64,000 bases of DNA from Flaveria trinervia (taxonomy: Eukaryota > Streptophyta > Magnoliopsida > Asterales > Asteraceae). The stretch covers positions 5,336,910-5,400,909 of the forward strand of contig CM046453.1 in NCBI GenBank assembly GCA_025506515.1. The letters run 5' to 3'. Below, piece by piece: positions 1 to 11,916 of this stretch; within the stretch, counting starts at the first letter, position 1; each line of letters starts with the position of its first letter. The position numbers were made by a program, and so were the translations under genes. Below the pieces are notes generated by a model. The model did not search any database, had not been told where the DNA came from, and saw only the letters and a list, made by a program, of their open reading frames with translations.

Positions 1-1072
1 TAGGCATAACATAAACATCATGAGACAACACTAATAGATACATACACAACGAACTCCAAAACAAAATACTCATACATTATATAGCATTATAGTATGATAA
101 AGAAAATGAATACCTTGGTTTAGAGACTGCAATATCTTTCAATGGAATGAGTTAAGAGGTGGAAAAAGTTAAAATAAAATTAACCCCTTTGGGACACGAT
201 TCTGTTTTTTACTATTCTTGTCATTTGACATATTATGCTTTGATCTAGCGGTATCAGATTATTCCCAACAGTAATAAGGTTGTGGATTAAAGTTTATTTA
301 AGACAAAGATATGGTAAAGATGAGTAATGAGTCAGTATGGGTGGTTAATTCAAACCAAAGTATTAATTCTACATTTTCTTGCAAGAATGATGATCGATAT
401 TACACTAACCATCCAGTGAATGTAAAAACTTAAATCATTTATTTTATATCAAGATCAACAAATACTTCACCACAAAATTAAAAGAATAGCACAAAGTGAG
501 TTAGCCCTACTAAATCATTAACTTACAACATCAATTATGCAGCTCAAAATCTTTTCACTTAAGAACATTGAAATAAAATCGAAACATTGAAACAAAACAC
601 ATCGAGTCTAGAGTATCATTCGCCTAGCTTTTGTTCTCCACCGAGCAAGATCTGACAAACGACATTTGGTGAACTCAACACACCTTAAGCACCAAAAAAA
701 AATTATCAAAAACAAAACCTAGAAGCAATCAGAAATTAAAATACAACCAAATACAAATGCAATTGATAAACAATTTAAAGGATAAGGGAAACAAAAAGAT
801 GCTGAAAGAAGAAGGAATTTTATTGGGTTGGGTAGGATTTCAAATTTCAAATACAAATGCTTATACGTGGTTTTGAGTTTTTAAGAGTTTTATGCTTTAA
901 AGGTTTGTACACTATGCTTTAAAGTATTGTACCTCTTAAAAATGTGTAAAAAGACCAAACCTACCCCTCCTATACATAACATTTTTCATTCTCGTATTTA
1001 TGTTCAAGATATATGTAACAAATACTTAAATATCATTTTAACAATTAAAATAACATAAAATTTATGAATTAT
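1..1072. other. Flank A, copy 1: non-LTR AT-rich DNA
   Basis: This stretch is repeated almost base for base at about 8970-10046. It carries no long ORF. Short open, splice-bounded-looking stretches can be read on the minus strand, for example near 70-230, but none is recognisable. The two copies differ mainly by one- or two-base indels. The last five bases, ATTAT (1068-1072), are the target-site duplication of the LTR that follows. Confidence 0.75.
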
Positions 1073-2928
1073 TGTAAGGCCCCGTTTCCGGACGCTTACA
1101 GCTGGGTTCTCATCGCACGTAAAACATATAATTACATTAGTATTTAATAAATCGTAGCGGAAAACTAAAACAAACTTTCATTTCATGTAAATGCTTTTGC
1201 AACTAATACAACATTCATTACAAAAATAGTTTGTTCGCATTACAATGCAAAAACATTAATCAAAAGAATGCCATCCCAAAAGAGCTGAGTAGTCGCCCGT
1301 GCCATCCTCAGCAATCATTACCTGCCAACTGGAAACACATCAAAGTCAGCGTTGCTGAGTGAGTTCTAGTTTTATAATAAAACATACTTTACTTTCATAT
1401 AAAACCGTTCGTACTTTTACATGATCACACATCGTACGTACACATAGATATATCATTATTATCTTCCTTCATTCGTTCATTCCTTCTTTCATTACCTTAC
1501 TTGCGCATCGGACATCATCCCGAACCAATACCATGTGCTACACCCGGGTTAGTCGTAGCTACCGGCCGAAGTCAACGAATGACAGCTAAACGTATGCCGC
1601 GGTACTAGGAGTAACCGTCAGTCTTAGCTACTGGGCCGAAGTCAACGAATGACAGCTAAACGTATGCCACAGTACTAGGGGTGAGCGGTAGAGGTTCTAC
1701 ATTTGGGGTCAATCACCAAGAGGGACCCCGTATCCGATGTATGCAAGACGTTTCATTCGTTCATCATGTTCCTCTTCCTTTATCTTTCACTTTACGTTAC
1801 ATAATACTTCGTTCATTCATCATAACAGTAAAGCCACAGGAAAGATATTATACATCGCATAAGGAACATAAACATGCATCAGCATCACATCATACATGGC
1901 AACATCATACATACATAACGTACAACATCCTCACCCTCATCATGCCCAACATGCCTCTAAGACCTCGATCGTCATCTTAAAAACTCTTATGGGAACCTTT
2001 ACATCAACACTTACATCTGCACTTTCCCCCGAAAGTCAGAAGTTAATCTACACCTTCCTCGGTTCAACAGCCCTATTCGGGCGTATGGACACCCCTCAGT
2101 CGCATGGCCTCCATGCGACTGAACATCATGCGATTGAACTAATACGGATGAACACCTATGCGAATGACATCCAGTCGTGCGAATGGACAATGCGGATGAA
2201 CATCTATGCGACTGGACCTTCAGTTGTGCGAATGGACCTTCAGTCGCATGACACCCACGCGACTGGCCCTCCAGTCGGCGAATGAACCCCAATCGTGCGA
2301 ATGGACCCCAATCGCACCCTAATAAGCCGTATGGCCTCCATTCGGCCTCCAGTCGGTCGCCTAACCCTAACTGGTGCAGAGTGCAGTTCAACCCGACTGC
2401 AGCCAAGGGTTTTCGGCCCCCAAACTCATCTAAACCCATTTTAAGCCTAAATCGACCATCCTAAACTTAGGGATGCATACCCTAACATTCAGCACAACCA
2501 AGCAAGAAATCAAGTCACAACGCATCATACACATACATACACGCATACATACGGGTTTTCACCCAAAACACGAAAAAAGTTTTCAGATGTATTCCAGCCC
2601 CAAAATCGTTCGAAAACAAGTAAAAGAGGGGTCCTAGAACTCACCTAAACGAGCACAATGACAAGCTTCGATTCGGCTTGCTTCACGACGATTTTGGCGA
2701 CCCGAACCGACCCGAACCAACACTTTTTCCTCTTTTTCTCCTCTTTCTCTCTATTCTCCTCTTTGTAAACTAAAATGTGAGTGTGGGGAGAGTGGACAGC
2801 CCTCTCCCTACATATATCACCACATTTCCCCCACTTTTCTTCGTTGGCGAGTTTGGTCCCTCGACTTTTGACTTTATTTTATTTTCTTTCTTCACCGGCT
2901 TCAAAATAATAATTATCCGGGTGTTACA
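1073..2928 (-). repeat. 3' LTR of G1 (subfamily A1)
   Basis: The LTR begins TGTAAGGCCCCG and ends GTGTTACA on the plus strand. It matches the solo LTR at 10047-11911 throughout and the truncated LTR at 7910-8642 over its first 730 bases. ATTAT precedes it. Inside are two near-identical units of about 59 bases (1553-1611 and 1622-1680), a run of GCGAATG/GCGCATG-type motifs (about 2090-2350) and the conserved promoter core (about 1343-1380). Confidence 0.95.
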
Positions 2929-2942
2929 AGTCCACCCCCCTT
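2929..2942 (-). other. Polypurine tract of G1
   Basis: Read on the minus strand this is AAGGGGGGTGGACT, directly upstream of the 3' LTR. That is the position and composition expected for the plus-strand DNA primer in reverse transcription. The same tract sits beside the 3' LTR of G7 at 39796. Confidence 0.88.
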
Positions 2943-2974
2943 AAATAGGTTTCGTCCCCGAAACCTGTTATTCG

Positions 2975-3259
2975 TCGAACAAACGTGGATAATGCTGTCT
3001 CATTTCTTCTTCAGTCTCCCACTTTGACTCGGATCCCTTCCTGTGCTTCCACTGTACACGCACAAGAGGAACACACTTTATTCCTTAGCCTCTTTTCTTT
3101 ACGATCGATGATTGCCACCGTTTGCTCCACATAATTGAGCCTTTCATCTATTTCAATGTCTTCCAATGGAACAATCATGTCTTCATCAGCTATACACTTT
3201 CTCAATGAGATACATGGAATGTCGAGTGAATCCCACTTAATTCATCTGGCAACTCCAAT
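2975..3259 (-). pseudogene. G1 integrase tail with chromodomain-like module (broken)
   Basis: The minus strand encodes HVSxLRKCIADEDM, then EQTVAIIDRKEKRLRNK, then after a frame change VQWKHRKGSESKWETEEEM. This is the C-terminal module of plant chromoviral integrases, thought to bind modified histones and guide insertion (family knowledge). The aromatic W and the WETEEEM helix are visible at about 2990-3060. At least one frameshift lies near 3075, where G7 reads on in a slightly different frame. The module lies next to the polypurine tract, as expected for the 3' end of pol. Confidence 0.85.
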
Positions 3260-4229
3260 CTATAGGCCACCTCCCCTACTCGAGCAATGATTCGGAAAGG
3301 GCCTATATATCTTGGGCTCAACTTGCCCCGCTTTCTGAATCTGATAATACCCTTCCAAGGTGATACCTTCAGCATAACCCGGCACCCACCTGGAACTCAA
3401 TTGCCTACGTCGCTTATCGGCATACGACTTCTGTCTATCCTTGGCTGCCTTCATAAAGGCTTTAATCTTTTCAAGCTTCTCTATCGTAGCCTCGATTACC
3501 TCGACGCTCCCCAATTCCTTCTGACCAATATCACCCCAACAAACGGGTATTCTGCATCTCCTACCGTATAGCATCTCATATGGTGGCATACCAATACTGG
3601 CATGATAGCTGTTGTTGTATGAGAATTCAGCTAACGGCAGGTGGTTATCCCAACTTCCACAAAATCGATCACACATGCCCGGAGCATGTCTTCCAGTGTC
3701 TGAATGGTCCTTCTGACTGACCATCAGTCTGGGGATGATAAGCCGTGCTAATATGTAACCTCGTCCCCATAGCGTCGTGGAATTTCTTCAAAATTTAGAT
3801 GTAAACCGAGTGTCACGATCAGACACAATAGACACCGGCACACCATGACGAGCTATAATTTCCTTGATGAACAGATCAGCCAACCTCTCAGATGAATACG
3901 TCTCGCGGATCGGTAGAAAATGAGCGCTCTTCGTCAGACGATCAACCATCACCCATATGGCATCGTACCCTTTCGGGGTACGCGGCAGCTTCGTAATGAA
4001 GTCCATGGTGATGTGCTCCCATTTCCATTCCGGTATATCCAAAGGTTGTATCTTCCCATACGGCTTTTGATGCTCTGCCTTCACCTGTAAGCAAGTAAGG
4101 CACTTACTCACATACTCCACCACGTCGCGCTTCATACCCGGCCACCATAATCTTTCTTCATGTCATGGTACATTTTCGTGGCACCAGGATGAATGGAGTA
4201 TCGAGTATTATGGGCTTCATCCATTATCT
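3260..4229 (-). pseudogene. G1 integrase (broken)
   Basis: Several frames encode an rve-type integrase. At 3788-4135 the protein carries the end of the HHCC zinc domain (CLTCLQVKAEHQKP), the catalytic-core start MDFITKLPRTPKGYDAIWV and VSDRDTRFTSKF with the second catalytic Asp. At 3260-3724 it continues with WDNHLPLAEFSYNNSYH, MPPYEMLYGRRCRIPVCW and the C-terminal region. Frameshifts occur near 3725-3790 and 4135-4230. Integrase would insert the cDNA into host chromatin. Neighbouring RNase H and chromodomain frames confirm the pol context. Confidence 0.92.
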
Positions 4230-4979
4230 TCACCCGTAGATCCCCAAAACGAGGAATCCACACACACCCAATCGAGTTCCAACACCGAGTGTGTTTTCAC
4301 CCAATTCCCCAACCAGACCTCTCATTCTCTCCGAGTTAAGGTGACCTTCTTTCAATGCCTCATCTTGAAACTCCTTGATTTGCTTCATCACATCAGAGGT
4401 CATGATTAGTTGATAAGCTTTCACCCGAATCGGTTCGGGCCTTTCCTTTCGACTAAGGGCATCCGCCACCACATTAGCTTTGCCTGGATGGTAATGGATC
4501 TCGCAATCATAATCCTTTATAAGTTCCAACCATCTCCTATGCCTCATGTTCAGGTCCTTTTGCTCGAAGAAATACTTCAAGCTTTTATGATCGGTGAATA
4601 TGGTGCACTTCGTCCCGTAAAGATAGTGCCTCCAGATCTTCAATGCAAAGACCACGGCTGCTAGCTCCAAGTCATGAGTAGGATAATTGACCTCATGAAC
4701 CTTTAACTGTCGAGATGCATAGGCTATAACCTTCCCTCTCTGCATTAACACACACCCCAACCCTGAGGAGGAAGCATCAGAATAAACCACCAAATCTTCG
4801 CTTCCATCGGGTAATGACAGAACAGGAGCTTGAGTCAGTCTTGCTTTCAGCTCTTCGAACGTCTTCTCTTGAGCTTGACCCCATACAAATTTCACATCCT
4901 TTCGGGTCAACTTAGTTAGTGGAGAAGCAATCTTAGAGAAGTCTTGGATGAATCTTCTATAGTAGCCCGACAAGCCCAA
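4230..4979 (-). pseudogene. G1 RT thumb and RNase H domain
   Basis: The open frame of 249 codons begins in the RT thumb/connection (GYYRRFIQDFSKIASPLTKLT). It runs through the RNase H motifs YSDASSSGLGCVLMQ, LELAAVVFALKIWRHYLYG, FTDHKSLKYFF and VVADALSR, so the acidic active-site residues (D, E, D, D) are all present. The final 15 or so residues after ENTLGV are out of frame with the integrase zinc domain that should follow. RNase H removes the RNA template during reverse transcription. Confidence 0.94.
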
Positions 4980-6043
4980 GAACTACGGATCTCGGATGGC
5001 GTCTTTAGTGACTTCCATTGCATAACCGCCTCCACCTTCGCCGGGTCAACCATAATCCCGTCAGGATTCACCACATGACCCAAAAACTGAACTTCGCGCA
5101 ACCAAAATGCGCACTTGGAGAATTTAGCATACAATTTCTCACTTCTCAACGTCTCTAGAACCTCTCGAATGTGACCGGCATGCTCAATCTCGCTCTTGGA
5201 ATAAATCAGGATATCATCAATAAACACAATCACTGCTTTATCCAACATAGGCCGACACACACGGTTCATCAGATCCATAAAAGCAGCTGGCGCGTTGGTC
5301 AAACCAAAGGACATGACCAGAAATTCGTAATGACCATAGCGCGTACGGAAAGCTGTTTTAGGGATATCTTGCTCCTTCACCTTCAACTGATGATAACCAG
5401 ATCAAATGTCTATCCTCGAGAACCAACTAGCACCCTGAAGCTGATCGAACAAATCATCTATCCTCGGTAAGGGGTAGCGGTTCTTCACTGTCAACTTGTT
5501 CAGTTCGCGGTAGTCAATGCACATCCTCATACTACCATCCTTCTTCTTTACAAATAGGACCGGAGCACCCCAAGGAGAGATACTCGGTCTAATGAACCCC
5601 TTATCAAGCAGCTCTCGCAACTGCTCCATCAACTCTTTCATCTCGGTTGGAGCCAACCGATACGGTGCCTTGGCAACAGGTTGGGCACCCGGTATCAGAT
5701 CAATCTGAAATTCAATCTCTCTGTCAGGTGGCACTCCTGATAAGTCTTCTGGGAACACGTCTGGAAAGTCACACACAACCGGTACATCGGCTAGTTGTGG
5801 TGTTGGTGTATCCACATCCTTTACATAAGCCAAGTAGGCGCTACATCCACGCCTTATACACTTTCCCGCCACCGCCATTGAGATCACCTTCGGAATCGTA
5901 GTAACCCGATCACCATAAACCGTTACCAAACTTCCGTCAGGCGCTGTCAACCGAACCATCTTCTTGCGACACACAATGTTCGCCTCGAAATCCGCCAACC
6001 AATCCATCCCAAGAACCAAATCGAAACCACCCAAGGTCATCAC
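4916..6043 (-). pseudogene. G1 protease end and reverse transcriptase (two frames)
   Basis: The upper frame (5402-6043) carries the end of the protease domain (FDLVLGMDWLADFEA), the linker VFPEDLSGVPPDREIEFQ and RT motifs KKDGSMRMCIDYRELNKL and YPLPRIDDLFDQLQ. It then ends at a TGA where relatives have CGA (Arg) in RIDLRSGYHQ. The lower frame (4916-5386) continues with FGLTNAPAAFMDLMNRV, the catalytic FIDDILIYS motif and FLGHVVNPDGIMVDPAKV. It loses frame near 4985. The stop is compatible with C-to-T change at a CpG. Confidence 0.93.
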
Positions 6044-7563
6044 AAACGGTCTAACAGGAACTTGTGACCCTCAAGTTCCACATCACACTTCTCTATCATC
6101 TCAGAAATCCTGGTAGACTTACCTATGGCAGTTTCTACATCAAAGGGCGCATCAACACGTCTACTACTAACAGGCAGCTTAGCACAGAAAGCAGCAGAAA
6201 TAAAAGTCTTACTAGCACCCGAATCAAATAACACAGAAGCTAAAGTCTGGTTCACTAGAAACATACCGGACACAACGTCAGGGTCCGTCCTAGCCTCCTC
6301 CTGTGTCATGGTGAACGCCCTGGCGCTCGCCCTCGGTCCATCACTTCCCGTCTTCTTCACCCCTGAACCCTCAGTCCTCGACTTCTTACAATCTCTGCTC
6401 ATATGACCAGTTTCCCCACAGTTAAAACATTTGCTCGACATGCAATCCTTCGCCATATGCCCTGTCTTCCCACACTTGAAGCACAAGTTTGACCCAAACC
6501 TACATTCCCCGCTGTGCTCCCTTCCACACTTGCCACACCTTTTCGACCCCGCACTTGATGTGACCACCGGCGTTCATCCACCCGTGCCTTTTTGTTACCC
6601 ATCGGGGCATCACCCCGACCAAACCGTTTCCCGTTCCAGTTCCGATCACCACCACCCTTCTTACTTGCTTCAGTCACCACCACCTCCCGCTCATCATACA
6701 GCCTCCCTGCCAAATCAACCGCCGACCTAAACGTGCTTGGCCGGGCGGCGATCATATGCCGACGAACACTCCACCGGTAACCCCTGAATGTACCTCTAAT
6801 TTTCCGAGACAGAGGCGTCACCTGATCAGGCACAAGCCGTGCCATTTCATTAACTTGGTGGTATACTGCTGTGTGTCATGATTCCAGCCTCCAACTGTAA
6901 AAACTCCCTTTCCAACTTATCCATTTCTCTGTGAGGACAGAACTCCTCAATCACCATCTTCTTCAACTCGGGCCATTTCATTCTCCCAATCGCCCGATTA
7001 CCTTCTGCTTGGACAATGTTATCCACCAACACAGAGCTGAACCACAAAAGAGTGGTAGCAAACTTCACCTTTTGGCCTCTCGACACTCGCTGATATCGAG
7101 AACAGCTTCCATTTCCCTCACCCACGGTGAGCGGCTGCAGCGGTGCCGTTTCCATCGAAAGTAGGGGGCTTGCATCTCATAAAAGCCCCATAATTACATC
7201 CTCGTGCCGTTTCATGCACAGCTCTTCCTCCTCCTCATCATCATCAGATAGAACCGTTTTCGGCTCTGGTTGTTCCCGTTCCCCAGAGGATCTGTTTCTT
7301 TCTTTTCTTTCCCCTTCTCGTACAGCCTTAATAACTTCGGTCACCACAGACGGTAAGATCGTCTGCATGACCTGATGTACTTCTTCTACAACAGCCTCTT
7401 TTACTGAGGCTCTCAGATTGGCGCTTTCGTCGCCACCCTCCGGATGAGGGGTCTCTGGTTCTTCATGAACCACCCTCTCAACTCTGGGTCTCCCTCTCTT
7501 AGGTCGCGGTTCAGCACCGTGACCTCCACCCCTAGAAGCTTTCGAAGATCTACCTCCGGCCAT
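6040..7563 (-). pseudogene. G1 gag, zinc knuckles and protease start (frameshifted)
   Basis: I place the start at 7563, where MAGGRSSKASRGGG matches the start of G7 gag; the longer upstream reading is not needed. An acidic/charged N-terminal region is followed by the capsid core (MKWPELKKMVIEEFCPHREM, then ARLVPDQVTPLSRKI), then three zinc knuckles at about 6400-6540, two canonical (CFKCGKTGHMAKDC and CFNCGETGHMSRDC) and one degenerate. The aspartic protease active site DSGASKTFIS follows. Frameshifts lie near 7160, 6848 and 6560. Gag packages RNA and forms the particle. Confidence 0.92.
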
Positions 7564-7894
7564 CACACGCACACTGAAAGATTCAAACACCCCACGGTCA
7601 TTCAAGGAAACAACTCAGTTTATGTCAAGTATAGTAAGTCCCTAATTACAGTGGCCAGTTGTGATTAGCCACTTACTTTACTCTTCATACCCCAAGTATT
7701 ACCTGTCCTGACTACATCAGTATTTAAACCTACATATAACACATAACACATACCATGCGCACATAAAACCGGTTAACTTTATGAAAATACCTGATGGCAC
7801 GCAGCTACTCAGTTTGGCATCCCATTCCCTTCCGTCCCATTCTCAGTTTAAGATCAGGTTTATTTTGAAAATTTACCCATTTCACTTAAACTTT

Positions 7895-7907
7895 GGCTCT
7901 GATACCA
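7895..7907 (-). other. Primer-binding site of G1 (initiator-Met tRNA)
   Basis: Read on the minus strand this is TGGTATCAGAGCC, complementary to the 3' end of plant initiator-Met tRNA. It lies two bases inside the 5' LTR, as expected for the start of minus-strand cDNA synthesis. Confidence 0.93.
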
Positions 7908-7909
7908 CT

Positions 7910-8642
7910 TGTAAGGCCCCGTTCCCGGACGCTTACAGCTGGGTTCTCATCGCACGTAAAACATATAATTACATTAGTATTTAATAAATCGCAGCGGAAA
8001 ACTAAAACAAACTTTCATTTCCATGTAAATGCTTTTGCAAACTAATACAACATTCATTACAAAAATAGTTTGTTCGCATTACAATGCAAAAACATTAATC
8101 AAAAGAATGCCATCCCAAAAGAGCTGAGTAGTCGCCCGTGCCATCCTCAGCAATCATTACCTGCCACTGGAAACACATCAAAGTCAGCGTTGTTGAGTGA
8201 GTTCTAGTTTTATAAATAAAACATACTTTACTTTCATATAAAACCGTTCGTACTTTTACATGATCACACATCGTACGTACACATAGATAATATCATTATT
8301 ATCTTCCTTCATTCGTTCATTCCTTCTTTCATTACCTTACTTGCCCATCGGACATCATCTCGAACCAATACCATGTGCTACACCCCGGTTAGTCGTAGCT
8401 ACCGGGCCGAAGTCAACGAATGACAGCTAAACGTATGCCGCGGTACTAGGAGTAACCGTCAGTCTTAGCTACTGGGCCGAAGTCAACGAATGACAGCTAA
8501 ACGTATGCCACAGTACTAGGGGTGAGCGGTAGAGGTTCTACATTTGGGGTCAATCACCAAGAGGGACCCCGTATCCGATGTATGCAAGACGTTTCATTCG
8601 TTCATCATGTTCCTCTTCCTTTATCTTTCACTTTACGTTACA
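7910..8642 (-). repeat. 5' LTR of G1, truncated at 8642
   Basis: It aligns with 1073-1803 and 10047-10780. After ACGTTACATA (ending at 8643 or just before) the sequence jumps to unrelated DNA that is the upstream extension of flank A. The missing part is the element-sense start of U3. The junction shows no second element terminus. Confidence 0.93.
8208..8214 (-). promoter_or_regulatory. Core promoter TATA box in 5' LTR of G1
   Basis: The minus strand reads TATAAAACTAGAACTCACTC, about 300 bases before the U5 end. The same TATA box and downstream block recur at the same place in the LTRs at 1370, 10344, 20766, 37831 and 56373. The LTR at 15363 has a mutated TATA. Conservation across otherwise divergent LTRs supports function; the start site is inferred. 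Confidence 0.6.
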
Positions 8643-10046
8643 TAGATAGTTATCATGGTTTCATAAAAGATTAATACCTAGAAGATCCCACAGACTAAAA
8701 TCATAAATGTTGACTTCTGCAACGACTTTGAGTGTGATTTTTTTCCTAATAAAAAGACATACACATTAAATAGCTCAAAACAAAATACTCAAACATTACA
8801 TGATATATAAACAAAAAAGGAATACCAAGTTGAGAATTGACGTCATCCTTAATAGAACTAACTGGTTCAACGGAAGATACCCTACTTTCACCTTGCTCAA
8901 CACTTTAGGAATTCGTCTTCATTCATAACTTTAGACCAGACTTCTTTGCTTCGTTTCAAACAAAAATATTAGGCATAACATAAACATCATGAGACAACAC
9001 TAATAGATACATACACCAACGAACTCCAAAACAAAATACTCATACATTATATAGCATTATAGTATGATAAAGAAAATGAAATACCTTGGTTTAGAGACTG
9101 CAATATCTTTCAATGGAATGAGTTAAGAGGTGGAAAAAGTTTAAAATAAAATTAACCCCTTTGGGACACGATTCTGTTTTTTACTATTCTTGTCATTTGA
9201 CATATTATGCTTTGATCTAGCGGTATCAGATTATTCCCAACAGTAATAAGGTTGTGGATTAAAGTTTATTTAAGACAAAGATATGGTAAAGATGAGTAAT
9301 GAGTGTCAGTATGAGGTGGTTAATTCAAACCAAAGTATTAATTCTACATTTTCTTGCAAGAATGATGAGTCGATATTACACTAACCATCCAGTGAATGTA
9401 AAAACTTAAATCATTTATTTTATATCAAGATCAACAAATACTTCACCACAAAATTAAAAGAATAGCACAAAGTGAGTTAGCCCTACTAAATCATTAACTT
9501 ACAACATCAATTATGCAGCTCAAAATCATTTTCACTTAAGAACATTGAAATAAAATCGAAACATTGAAACAAAACACATCGAGTCTAGAGTATCATTCGC
9601 CTAGCTTTTGTTCTCCACCGAGCATAGATCTGACAAACGACATTTGGTGAACTCAACACACCTTAAGCAACCAAAAAAATTATCAAAAACAAAACCCTAG
9701 AAGCAATCAGAAATTAATACAACCAAATACAAATGCATTGATAAACAATTTAAAGGATAAGGGAAACAAAAAGATGCTGAAAGAAGAAGGAATTTTATTG
9801 GGTTGGGTAGGATTTCAATTTCAAATACAAATGCTTATACGTGGTTTTGAGTTTTTAAGAGTTTTATGCTTTAAAGGTTTGTACACTATGCTTTAAAGTA
9901 TTGTACCTCTTAAAAATGTGTAAAAAGACCAAACCTACCCCTCCTATACATAACATTTTTCATTCTCGTATTTATGTTCAAGATATATGTAACAAATACT
10001 TAAATATCATTTTAACAATTAAAATAACATAAAATTTATGAATTAT
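8643..10046. other. Flank A, copy 2, with about 330 bases of extra upstream flank
   Basis: 8970-10046 repeats 1-1072 with scattered indels; 8643-8969 is flank not seen in copy 1, because the window starts inside it. On the minus strand there are splice-like junctions (GTATTCC at about 8841, ATTAG at about 8747) and short open stretches, but no identifiable gene. It ends with ATTAT (10042-10046), the TSD of the next LTR. Confidence 0.7.
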
Positions 10047-11911
10047 TGTAAGGCCCCGTTTCCGGGACGCTTACAGCTGGGTTCTCATCGCACGTAAAAC
10101 ATATAATTACATTAGTATTTAATAAATCGTAGCGGAAAACTAAAACAAACTTTCATTTCCATGTAAATGCTTTTGCAAACTACACAATTCATTACAAAAA
10201 TAGTTTGTTCGCATTACAATGCAAAAACATTAATCAAAAGAATGCCATCCCAAAAGAGCTGAGTAGTCGCCCGTGCCATCCTCAGCAATCATTACCTGCC
10301 AACTGGAAACACATCAAAGTCAGCGTTGCTGAGTGAGTTCTAGTTTTATAAATAAAACATACTTTACTTTCATATAAAACCGTTCGTACTTTTACATGAT
10401 CACACATCGTACGTACACATAGATAATATCATTATTATCTTCCTTCATTCGTTCATTCCTTCTTTCATTACCTTACTTGCGCATCGGACATCATCCCGAA
10501 CCAATACCATGTGCTACACCCGGGTTAGTCGTAGCTACCGGGCCGAAGTCAACGAATGACAGCTAAACGTATGCCGCGGTACTAGGAGTAACCGTCAGTC
10601 TAGCTACTGGGCCGAAGTCAACGAATGACAGCTAAACGTATGCCACAGTACTAGGGGTGAGCGTAGAGGTTCTACATTTGGGGTCAATCACCAAGAGGGA
10701 CCCCGTATCCGATGTATGCAAGACGTTTCATTCTTCATCATGTTCCTCTTCCTTTATCTTTCACTTTACGTTACATAATACTTCGTTCATTCATCATAAC
10801 AAGTAAAGCCACAGGAAAGATATTATACATCGCATAAGGAACATAAACATGCATCAGCATCACATCATACATGGCAACATCATACATACATAACGTACAA
10901 CATCCTCACCCTCATCATGCCCAACATGCCTCTAAGACCTCGATCGTCATCTTAAAAACTCTTATGGGAACCTTTACATCAACACTTACATCTGCACTTT
11001 CCCCCGAAAGTCAGAAGTTAATCTACACCTTCCTCGGTTCAACAGCCCTATTCGGGCGTATGGACACCCCTCAATCGCATGGCCTCCATGCGACTGAACA
11101 TCATGCGATTGAACTAATACGGATGAACACCTATGCGAATGAACATCCAGTCGTGCGAATGGACAATGCGGATGAACATCTATGCGACTGGACCTTCAGT
11201 CGTGCGAATGGACCTTCAGTCGCATGACACCCACGCGACTGGCCCTCCAGTCGTGCGAATGAACCCCAATCGTGCGAATGGACCCCAATCGCACCCTAAT
11301 AAGCGTATGGCCTCCATTCGGCCTCCAGTCGGTCGCCTACCCTAACTGGTGCAGAGTGCAGTTCAACCCGACTGCCCGAGGGTTTTCGGCCCCCAAACTC
11401 ATCTAAACCCATTTTAAGCCTAAATCGACCATCCTAAACCTTAGGGATGCATACCCTAACATCATTCAAGCACAACCAAGCAAGAAATCAAGTCACAAAC
11501 GCATCATACACATACATACACGCATACATACGGGTTTTCACCCAAAACACGAAAAAAGAGTTTTCAGATGTATTCCAGCCCCAAAATCGTTCGAAAACAA
11601 GTAAAAGAGGGGTCCTAGAACTCACCTAAACGAGCACAATGACAAGAGCTTCGATTCGCTTGCTTCACGACGATTTTGGCGACCCGAACCGACCCGAACC
11701 AACACTTTTTCCTCTTTTTCTCCTCCTCTTCTCTCTATTCTCCTCTTTGTAAACTAAAATGTGAGTGTGGGGAGAGTGGGCAGCCCTCTCCCTACATATA
11801 TCACCACATTTCCCCAACTTTTCTTCGTTGGCGAGTTTGGTCCCTCGCCTTTGGACTTTATTTTCTTTTCTTTCTTCACCGGCTTCAAAATAATAATTAT
11901 CCGGTGTTACA
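10047..11911 (-). mobile_element. Solo LTR, subfamily A1, with TSD ATTAT
   Basis: A full-length LTR (TGTAAGG...GTGTTACA) is flanked by ATTAT at 10042-10046 and 11912-11916, with no internal region. This is the usual product of recombination between the two LTRs of one element. The left flank is the same as that of G1 (ATTAT at 1068-1072), so the two sites are copies of one insertion. Confidence 0.94.
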
Positions 11912-11916
11912 ATTAT

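Larger units (their letters stand above)
1073..8642 (-). mobile_element. Gypsy element G1, chromodomain-bearing (Tekay/Del-like), 5' LTR truncated
   Basis: This is a minus-strand Ty3/gypsy retrotransposon: 3' LTR at 1073-2928, polypurine tract at 2929-2942, chromodomain, integrase, RNase H, RT, protease, zinc knuckles, gag, initiator-Met primer-binding site at 7895-7907 and a 5' LTR beginning at 7910. The 5' LTR is replaced by unrelated DNA after 8642. The coding region is broken into about ten overlapping frames, so the element is not autonomous as written. The Tekay/Del placement rests on the gene order and the integrase GPF-plus-chromodomain tail (established family knowledge); the exact clade is inferred. 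G7 has nearly the same proteins but different LTRs. Confidence 0.93.

Noticed and set aside
1681..2464. Plus-strand ORFs of 60-130 codons in the G1 LTR (also 10871-11345)
   Set aside because: They lie in U3 repeat arrays, are duplicated with the LTR and have low-complexity His/Thr content; no domain is seen.
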